Assembly (NCBI GenBank): GCA_016935595.1
Contig: JAFGQQ010000459.1
Coordinates: forward strand, 1-5,432
Reading direction: 5' to 3'
Origin: Bacteroidales bacterium
Lineage (GTDB): Bacteria > Bacteroidota > Bacteroidia > Bacteroidales > UBA10428
Length of the DNA stretch: 5,432 bases
Shown here in pieces: positions 1 through 5,432 of the stretch. The position numbers and the translations under genes are program-made. Position 1 is the first letter of the stretch. The number at the start of each line of letters is the position of its first letter. A model generated the notes under the pieces. That model had not been told where the DNA came from, searched no databases, and saw nothing but the letters and a program-made list of their open reading frames with translations.

Positions 1-23
1 CTTTTAGATAAATTTGGTTTTTC

Positions 24-51
24 TCTTAATAAGAATAATTTTATTAAAATT
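24..51. repeat. Two short A/T-rich palindromes after the GH51 stop
   Basis: Directly after the GH51 stop codon (52-54) lie two palindromes with single-base centres: 37-51 (AATTTTA-T-TAAAATT) and 24-34 (TCTTA-A-TAAGA). They lack a GC stem, so they are not a classical Rho-independent terminator. They may mark the end of the gene run or be composition noise. No other feature is visible in bases 1-51. Confidence 0.2.
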
Positions 52-1590
52 TTACTTTTTCATCTTTACTTTAATCTGTGTGAACGAGTGTGCCGGAAAT
101 GAACAAGTCATTCTGTTTTTTTCTGTTTTAAGTTCTTTTATAACTGGTTTGTATTGTTCCTGCATGTTAAATGAAAAAGCTTCTTCAAGTTTATCATTGT
201 GAATTAAAGTTACCCGGGCATTCTCTGAAAACAGTCCTGAGTTTGAAATAATATCGGCAGTAATTGTTTTGTCTTTATGCCTGTTGATAACATTAATAAA
301 CACGGTACTTGTTTCTTTAGAATATACTGAAGTAACATCGAGGTAAGGAATTCCTTTATATTTTTCGGTATTGAAGGTATCACACTCAACATATGTATCA
401 ATTGAATTGCCTAAGCAATTATTGGAATAGGATTGAAAAACATAAAATAAGGGTGTTTTATAAGTTCCTTTCTCCCAATCGTTGCCTAAGAGGGAGGTAG
501 CTAATGTAAAATTAGCCATTTTAACAACATCGGCATGTCGAATAAAAGAATTCAGGCATTGTGCTATTGGCAAAACCGTTAAAAGGCTGCTCCCGAAAGT
601 TCCCCATTCATCAAAAGAAATATAAATGGGATTTTGAAAATTTTTCATTGTCCGGATTATTTCAATTTGTGCTGCCGGAATTGTTATTTTCTCTTCAAAT
701 TCCATGGCGCGTTGTCCCATAAAGGTGTAATAATCGGGCATAGCTCCCCAGTTCCAGTATCCGTGAATCGAAAGATAATCAGAAACATCACCTAGTCCTG
801 TAAGCACTTTACGGTTCCATTCAACCCATTGCCCGGTTTCTTCGTAATACGATGAACCGCAGGCTACAAACCTGATGGAATTATCAACCGATCGCATGGC
901 TTTTACAGCTTCCCTTGCGATCTTTACATAATCTTCAGCATTTTTATGTCCCAGTTCCCAGGGTGAACCATCTACTTCATTGCCAAGATCCCATATTTTT
1001 ACATTATAAGGTTCGGGATGCCCGTTTTTTATCCGGACATCAGAATAGTAGGTGCCTTTTTTATAATTACAATATTCAACCCAATGACATGCATCGCATA
1101 TTGTAGCCAGGCCAAGATTTACACAAATAATATTTTCGCTTCCTATAGCTTTGTTTAATTCAATCCATTCATCAGTTCCTACATGATTATTATCAATTCC
1201 TCCCCATGCAAGGTTTATACGAGCAGGCCTGTTTTCTTTCGGCCCTATACCGTCCTGCCAATTATATCCCATTACAAAATTTCCACCCGGCCAGCGCATG
1301 TTAGTAATTTTTAGTTCCTTCATAGCATCGATATAATCTTGTCTAAACCCATTTTTGTCGGCAAGAGGGGAAGATGGGGCATATAAATTCCCATAGAGCG
1401 TATTAAATCTTACCGTATCGGGAAGGCCAAGCCTTTTTCCGCTAAAATCAATGGGCTCCATAAATACGCCGTAAATTTTAGGGTCAATTTCACCGATTGT
1501 TCTGTCAATATCAATTTTAATTTTTGCTGTCTGAGCAATTATATTTAATGATATTACAATGAGGATAATTGTGATAATTTTTGCTTTCAT
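52..1590 (-). CDS. Exported GH51 alpha-L-arabinofuranosidase
   Basis: Predicted to release terminal alpha-L-arabinofuranosyl residues from arabinoxylan, arabinan or derived oligosaccharides with retention of configuration (established for family GH51). Seen, numbering from the ATG at 1590 (512 aa): a signal peptide MKAKIITIILIVISLNIIAQ with probable cleavage after the Ala, IYGVFMEP at the barrel start, RWPGGNF at 99-105, GHPEPYNVKIWDLGNE with the likely acid/base Glu205 (codon 976-978), and DEWG with the likely nucleophile Glu328 (codon 607-609). The last ~130 residues fit the family's C-terminal beta-sandwich. Size is normal for the family and the gene is complete. An in-frame GTG at 1611 would add seven residues (MNKPIQV). 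I prefer the ATG because the signal peptide then begins directly with its Lys-containing n-region; neither start has a Shine-Dalgarno. It is the third gene of the run, ~32 bases after the GH3 stop, probably co-transcribed. Oddity: a CXXCH sequence at 165-169. Family call is firm; the exact substrate is inferred. Confidence 0.93.
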   Translation of the reverse strand: MKAKIITIILIVISLNIIAQTAKIKIDIDRTIGEIDPKIYGVFMEPIDFSGKRLGLPDTVRFNTLYGNLYAPSSPLADKNGFRQDYIDAMKELKITNMRWPGGNFVMGYNWQDGIGPKENRPARINLAWGGIDNNHVGTDEWIELNKAIGSENIICVNLGLATICDACHWVEYCNYKKGTYYSDVRIKNGHPEPYNVKIWDLGNEVDGSPWELGHKNAEDYVKIAREAVKAMRSVDNSIRFVACGSSYYEETGQWVEWNRKVLTGLGDVSDYLSIHGYWNWGAMPDYYTFMGQRAMEFEEKITIPAAQIEIIRTMKNFQNPIYISFDEWGTFGSSLLTVLPIAQCLNSFIRHADVVKMANFTLATSLLGNDWEKGTYKTPLFYVFQSYSNNCLGNSIDTYVECDTFNTEKYKGIPYLDVTSVYSKETSTVFINVINRHKDKTITADIISNSGLFSENARVTLIHNDKLEEAFSFNMQEQYKPVIKELKTEKNRMTCSFPAHSFTQIKVKMKK

Positions 1591-1622
1591 TACTTGTATG
1601 GGTTTATTCACTATTATTAATT

Positions 1623-4394
1623 TTATTTTATTGTAATTGATTTTTTCAAACGAATATCTTTAGATGAACTTCCAATTTGAATTTCCCATTCGCCTTTTTC
1701 AATTTGAAAATCATTTGATTTATTGCTGTAAAATGAAAATTCTGAAACCGGTATATTAAAAGCCAATGTTTCTTTTTCCCCGGGAGAAAGCGTTAATCTT
1801 TTAAAACGTTTAAGCTGATTAACAGGCACTTTAAACGAGGCTGTTTTGCATTGTACATAAACCTGTGCAACCTCATCCCCTGTTAGTTTGCCTGTATTTT
1901 CAATTTCAAATCGAATTTCAATTTCTTCCTTATTAGTATTTGTAGTTAAATTGTTATACTTAAACTGAGTATATGAAAGCCCGTGTCCGAATGGGTATAA
2001 AACAGGTTGAATGAAATACATATAGGTGCGGGGATTATTTATGATATCGTAATCAGACATAGGAGGGAGTTGTTGAGTTGAAGCATAAAAGGTTTCAGGA
2101 AGTTTTCCTCCGGGGTTAACATCTCCGAATATTACATCGGCAATGGCTTTTCCACCAAGTTCGCCCGCATACCATGATTCAATAATAGCATTAGTTTTAT
2201 TTTCAGCACCTGCAAGTGCAAGCGGGCCACCATTAACAAGAACTACAATGATATTGGAATTAACTGACGCTACTTCTGAAATTAGTTGGTTTTGAACTTC
2301 AGGCAGTTCAATAACACTTCTGTCATGTTCTTCCTGTGAAATCCCCGGAGAAGTTCCAACCACAAGAATAACAGCATCATTTCTGGCAGCAATTTTTTTT
2401 GCATCATCAAAGTTTTTCTGACCAAGGTCCCATGTTAATCGTGCAGAAGCACCCATACCATTTTCATAATATTCAAATACAATTTCATATTCCTTTCCAG
2501 GGATTAACTTTACTTCAGCACTCATTGGCTTTTCGCCATGTTCAATCCAATCATCAATAACTAATTTTCCATCAAGATATAACCTTGTGCCGTCATCTGT
2601 AGATGTGCCTATATGGTATATAGTATCTGGTGGAATTATTTTTCCTTTCCATCGTATTGAAAACTTATCAACAGGAATACCTTGTAAAGGAGAATTTGAA
2701 CCGAACGAAAAATCAACCATAGAATCAATCCGGGTTGCAACTGGAGAACCTGATAAATTCATATTATCATAATATTCGCCTAAAATACCTGTTTTTTCAG
2801 TTCCTTCAACTTTGGTGAAGTATTGAGGTTCAATAGGCCTTAATAATCCGCCGCCCATACTGCATCCCATAGCATATTCAACTTTTATTCCATTCAAACC
2901 GGCTTTTTCTTTAATACCTTCAAGCGGGCTAACCAATATATTTGGAAAGCCGCTATAAATGCCTAATTGAGGATCAGCGGCATTTGGGCCAATAACAGCA
3001 ATTGATTTTATTTTTTTTACATTCAAAGGCAAGATTCCATCGTTTTTAAGGAGCACAATCGATTTTTGAGCAGCTTCCAAAGCGAGGCTGCGATGTTCTT
3101 TACAATCTAACTTTTCGACAGGAATTTGAGAATAAGGGACCATATTGGGTGGATCGAATTCACCTAACCTGAAACGGGCTGAAAGGACTCTTGTTAAAGA
3201 GTTGTCCAAATCTTTTTCTTCGAGTAAACCTGTTTCAAGAGCTTCAATCAGGCCGTTGCGGTACTCCCATCCGCAATCAAGGTCACAGCCTGCAATAATA
3301 CTGTATGCAGAAGCTTCAGCATTCGTTTCAAAAAAATGATGCCCGTTAACCATATCGTTTACAGCACCGCAATCCGAAACCACATAGCCATCAAATCCCC
3401 ATTCGCGCCTAAGCAGGTCATTTAATAAAAATGAATTGGCGTTACAGGGAACATGGTTTACCTCGTTATAAGCGCCCATAATGGAATAGGCTTTGCCTTC
3501 AACAATAGCACTTTGAAACGCCGGTAAATAATATTCAAACATGGTACGCATATCAACATCGGAAGAGCCGGTATGCCTTCGTTCTTCTTCGTTGTTTGCT
3601 AAAAAGTGTTTGGGTGTGGCAATGGTTTTAAAATAGTAAGGATGGGTTCCCTGCATTCCCTTAATAAATGCAACGCCCATTGTAGACAAGAGGTAAGGGT
3701 CCTCACTATACGATTCTTCATTTCTTCCCCAACGCGGATCGCGTGCAATATTAATGGTAGGGCTCCAATAGGTTAACCCTTTTCCTTTTATAGTATTTAA
3801 TACACGGGCTTCGTCGGAAATTGCAGATGCAATGCGATGAACAAGATCGGGATCCCAGGAGGAACCTAATGCAACACACTGTGGAAAAGAAGTAGCACCA
3901 CTTTCAAGTACTCCATGTAAAGCTTCGCTCCAGTAATTATATTCAGGAATACCTAAGCGGGTAATCGAATCTGTTTGATTTGTTAATTGATTTATTTTTT
4001 CTTCAGTAGTCATTAAGTTAATCAAATCAGAAAGCCTTTCTTTATAAGAATTTGGTTTAAAAACATTTATAATTATAGAGCTTTCGCCAATTTTTTTATC
4101 ATCCTGAATAGCTGACAGATATAATAAATAATAACCCGACCTTGGAAAAGTAACTTCGGTAGAAGGGCTGTTTGGATTTTTAAAGGTAACTTCAGAATTT
4201 TGGGGGCATGACCATACGACTTTTGTTTTTTCAGGAGAAACACTTCCTGTTAATTTTGCATATTGTGCCTTTTCCCAATTGATGATTTGATTAATGCCGG
4301 CATTAATTGATATATTTTGAGAAAACAGTAAGGGTGTGTTAAAAAAAAGAATAACAATTATTCCAATTGCTGATTTGATGATTTTTTGTTTCAT
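1623..4394 (-). CDS. Exported GH3 beta-xylosidase/beta-glucosidase with PKD-like and PA14 modules
   Basis: Predicted to remove xylose or glucose from non-reducing ends of oligosaccharides by a retaining mechanism. Seen (923 aa): signal peptide 1-26 ending LLFSQ; PKD/Ig-like module ~27-112 (NAGINQ start, SGYYLLYLSA near its end); GH3 barrel ~115-410 with YWSEALHG, ARDPRWGRNEESYSEDP, KHFLANNEE and GYVVSDCGA. The nucleophile is probably Asp341 (codon 3372-3374). The alpha/beta sandwich domain begins near 440 (AAQKSIVLLKNDGILPL), is interrupted by a PA14 module ~535-657 (GEYYDN, TSTDDGTRLYLDGKLVIDDW), and resumes at ~662. EEHDR holds the likely acid/base Glu688. After PFGHGLSYTQF (801-811) comes an Fn3-like domain to the end. 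YWSEALHG resembles the xylan beta-xylosidase branch of GH3, so xylosidase is my first choice, though PA14-containing GH3 enzymes are often beta-glucosidases. The start ATG follows an AT-rich leader without Shine-Dalgarno, and the signal peptide supports it. No lipobox Cys; periplasmic location is inferred. Confidence 0.94.
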   Translation of the reverse strand: MKQKIIKSAIGIIVILFFNTPLLFSQNISINAGINQIINWEKAQYAKLTGSVSPEKTKVVWSCPQNSEVTFKNPNSPSTEVTFPRSGYYLLYLSAIQDDKKIGESSIIINVFKPNSYKERLSDLINLMTTEEKINQLTNQTDSITRLGIPEYNYWSEALHGVLESGATSFPQCVALGSSWDPDLVHRIASAISDEARVLNTIKGKGLTYWSPTINIARDPRWGRNEESYSEDPYLLSTMGVAFIKGMQGTHPYYFKTIATPKHFLANNEEERRHTGSSDVDMRTMFEYYLPAFQSAIVEGKAYSIMGAYNEVNHVPCNANSFLLNDLLRREWGFDGYVVSDCGAVNDMVNGHHFFETNAEASAYSIIAGCDLDCGWEYRNGLIEALETGLLEEKDLDNSLTRVLSARFRLGEFDPPNMVPYSQIPVEKLDCKEHRSLALEAAQKSIVLLKNDGILPLNVKKIKSIAVIGPNAADPQLGIYSGFPNILVSPLEGIKEKAGLNGIKVEYAMGCSMGGGLLRPIEPQYFTKVEGTEKTGILGEYYDNMNLSGSPVATRIDSMVDFSFGSNSPLQGIPVDKFSIRWKGKIIPPDTIYHIGTSTDDGTRLYLDGKLVIDDWIEHGEKPMSAEVKLIPGKEYEIVFEYYENGMGASARLTWDLGQKNFDDAKKIAARNDAVILVVGTSPGISQEEHDRSVIELPEVQNQLISEVASVNSNIIVVLVNGGPLALAGAENKTNAIIESWYAGELGGKAIADVIFGDVNPGGKLPETFYASTQQLPPMSDYDIINNPRTYMYFIQPVLYPFGHGLSYTQFKYNNLTTNTNKEEIEIRFEIENTGKLTGDEVAQVYVQCKTASFKVPVNQLKRFKRLTLSPGEKETLAFNIPVSEFSFYSNKSNDFQIEKGEWEIQIGSSSKDIRLKKSITIK

Positions 4395-4412
4395 TATACA
4401 GAGTATTTAGGT

Positions 4413-4430
4413 TTTATAATTTTTTATAAA
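4413..4430. repeat. A/T-only inverted repeat in the GH43-GH3 gap
   Basis: TTTATAA, a 4-base TTTT loop, then TTATAAA: a perfect 7-bp inverted repeat made only of A and T, lying 19-36 bases before the GH3 start codon. Stability would be very low, so a transcription terminator is unlikely. It could be an operator-like site or simply reflect base composition. Confidence 0.25.
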
Positions 4431-4442
4431 GTTTATCTAAAT

Positions 4443-4473
4443 CAAATTATACAAATACAGTTTATTAAACAAA
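4443..4473 (-). promoter_or_regulatory. Possible Bacteroides-type promoter ahead of the GH3 gene
   Basis: In the 82-base gap between the GH43 stop and the GH3 start, the minus strand reads TTTG (4473-4470), 18 bases, then TATAATTTG (4451-4443). This resembles the Bacteroides -33 TTTG / -7 TAnnTTTG pattern, except that the -7 element has one extra base between TA and TTTG. Transcription would begin roughly 40 bases before the GH3 ATG. The gap is so AT-rich that chance matches are likely, and the gene could equally be read through from GH43. Confidence 0.25.
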
Positions 4474-4476
4474 TTT

Positions 4477-5432
4477 TTAATATTCTATAATTTGTTCAGT
4501 CCATGTCGGCCCATCAATATAGAACCTCCCGTTTTTATAATAAACTGGTTCATAACCCATTTGGGGCGTTAACTCCCAACTCTCGAAAGTTTGGCTATAG
4601 GGATATGGCCTTTTCTCATACATTATGTAATGGCATGAACTCCATAGTTTGCCATCCGGGCCAATAAATATTGCATTATGGCCTGTTTCACAATAAGGAT
4701 CCTGACTATCCTGGAATTTAAGATGGTCGTACCCCCCGCTAACGGCTAATTCAGGGCGATAACCTTTTTTGCGGGTACCGAAAATTGGTTCTCCCGAAAC
4801 CAGCTCCCAAGGCCCAAGTGGATTTTTTGACTTTAGCAACCCTACTTCGTAACCTCTTGTCCAGGTTGAGAAAAACATGAAATAGTATCCATCTCTTTTT
4901 AGAACAAATGGCCCTTCAATTCCACCGACCATCCATTCGGGGCAACCTGGTTCACGTTTATCAAGGAATTTCTCGATGGGTGTTGTTAATTTTCCGGTTT
5001 GCAAATCAATTTTTGCCTGAAAAAGACCATTCCCACTGCAATAAAAATAAACCATGCCGTCGTCATCTTCAAATAGAGTTGCATCGTTATTATATTGAGT
5101 CGTAAGTGGGCCATTAACTAAAATGTATGGCCCAGTAATTGTGTCAGATGAAAATAACCACACACTATGCGTGCTCATACCTTTAGGGTCTTCTTTTGTC
5201 ACTTTCCCGCTATTTACAGTAAGCCAGTATTTATTTTGAATATAGTGAATTTCGGGAGCCCAAAAACGCCCGTTATACGGACAATCGGCGGGGAGTTTGC
5301 TCGCATCAATTAACCACGAGTGTTGCTCCCAAATTAACAGATCGTCCGATACCAGTAAGCGTACACCCGGGTTTGGCCCGGTCCATACAGGGTTCGATGT
5401 GCCAGTGCAATACCACTTCCCGTCAACCTTTA
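4477..5432 (-). CDS. GH43 glycosidase, 5' partial (arabinofuranosidase/xylosidase type)
   Basis: C-terminal 317 codons of a family GH43 inverting glycosidase; the reading frame is open to the right edge, so the N-terminus, any signal peptide and the first blade with the catalytic-base Asp are missing. Seen, numbering from the first full codon (5428-5430): DGKWYCTGTS at 3-12, RFWAPEIHYIQNKYWLTVN at 55-73, NNDATLFEDDDGMVYFY with the probable pKa-modulating Asp116 (codon 5083-5085), GGIEGPFVLKRDGYYFMFFS with the probable acid Glu172 (codon 4915-4917), and ETGHNAIFIGPDGKLW with the His typical of the active centre. It ends GRFYIDGPTWTEQ shortly before the stop, so no extra C-terminal module is present. 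A GTG at 5200-5202 could be taken for a start, but the frame and the family motifs continue upstream of it. GH43 members are mostly alpha-L-arabinofuranosidases, beta-xylosidases or endo-arabinanases. Open propeller motifs and the GH3/GH51 neighbours favour an exo-acting arabinofuranosidase or xylosidase, by inference only. Confidence 0.92.
   Translation of the reverse strand, partial: KVDGKWYCTGTSNPVWTGPNPGVRLLVSDDLLIWEQHSWLIDASKLPADCPYNGRFWAPEIHYIQNKYWLTVNSGKVTKEDPKGMSTHSVWLFSSDTITGPYILVNGPLTTQYNNDATLFEDDDGMVYFYCSGNGLFQAKIDLQTGKLTTPIEKFLDKREPGCPEWMVGGIEGPFVLKRDGYYFMFFSTWTRGYEVGLLKSKNPLGPWELVSGEPIFGTRKKGYRPELAVSGGYDHLKFQDSQDPYCETGHNAIFIGPDGKLWSSCHYIMYEKRPYPYSQTFESWELTPQMGYEPVYYKNGRFYIDGPTWTEQIIEY

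Noticed and set aside
1..51. Rho-independent terminator after GH51
   Set aside because: Only A/T palindromes with almost no loop are present; there is no GC stem followed by a T run.
14..202. 62-aa plus-strand open frame with a hydrophobic start
   Set aside because: It lies mostly antisense to the conserved C-terminal end of the GH51 gene, in AT-rich DNA, and its product has no recognisable domain.
915..1106. Plus-strand open frame of 63 codons
   Set aside because: It is antisense to the catalytic core of GH51 (including the acid/base motif), so it is a coding shadow.
2587..3339. Two plus-strand open frames (2587-2772 and 3145-3339) opposite the GH3 gene
   Set aside because: Both are antisense to conserved GH3/PA14 sequence and encode nothing recognisable.
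4431..4440. TTTATCTAAA in the GH43-GH3 gap, also present near the left edge (bases 5-14, opposite strand) as a possible shared operator
   Set aside because: Ten bases with a single G or C in AT-rich spacers is easily chance, and the two copies point in opposite directions relative to the genes.
4908..5105. Plus-strand open frame of 65 codons opposite GH43
   Set aside because: It overlaps the catalytic Asp and Glu motifs of GH43 on the other strand; shadow of a real gene.
5200..5202. GTG as the start of the GH43 gene, giving a 241-aa protein
   Set aside because: The frame stays open to the window edge and the upstream 76 codons encode family motifs (DGKWY, FWAPE), so the gene is cut by the window edge and is not a short gene.

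Overview
The window is a piece of a carbohydrate-degradation gene cluster, most likely from a Bacteroidota (Bacteroidales-like) bacterium. This assignment is inferred from several features: AT-rich DNA with very AT-rich gaps, no Shine-Dalgarno sequences before the starts, signal peptides that end in A|Q or S|Q, and a run of co-oriented glycoside hydrolases as in a polysaccharide utilization locus (PUL). No SusC/SusD pair, regulator, RNA gene, mobile element or CRISPR array is visible, so the window looks like the enzyme-rich interior of such a locus.

All three genes lie on the minus strand and are transcribed from right to left. First, at the right edge (4477-5432), comes the C-terminal 317 codons of a GH43 glycosidase whose start lies outside the window. 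After an 82-base AT-only-looking gap with a possible Bacteroides-type promoter comes a 923-residue exported GH3 enzyme of the beta-xylosidase/beta-glucosidase type (1623-4394). It carries a PKD/Ig-like module before the catalytic barrel and a PA14 module inserted in the C-terminal catalytic domain. About 32 bases later comes an exported GH51 alpha-L-arabinofuranosidase (52-1590, or from a GTG at 1611). The last 51 bases at the left edge hold short A/T palindromes and no gene.

The three families fit together. GH43 and GH51 enzymes commonly remove arabinofuranosyl (and, for GH43, xylosyl) residues, and GH3 enzymes of this type release xylose or glucose from non-reducing ends. The likely target is arabinoxylan or arabino-xylo-oligosaccharides. 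Arabinan, arabinogalactan or xyloglucan side chains cannot be excluded. The GH3 and GH51 proteins have type I signal peptides without a lipobox cysteine and no recognisable type IX secretion tail, so the periplasm is the probable site of action, trimming oligosaccharides after import.

This is mostly known biology in a modular variant. The points most worth a second look are the N-terminal PKD-like module on the GH3, the PA14 insertion, and a CXXCH sequence (the haem c attachment pattern) inside the exported GH51.
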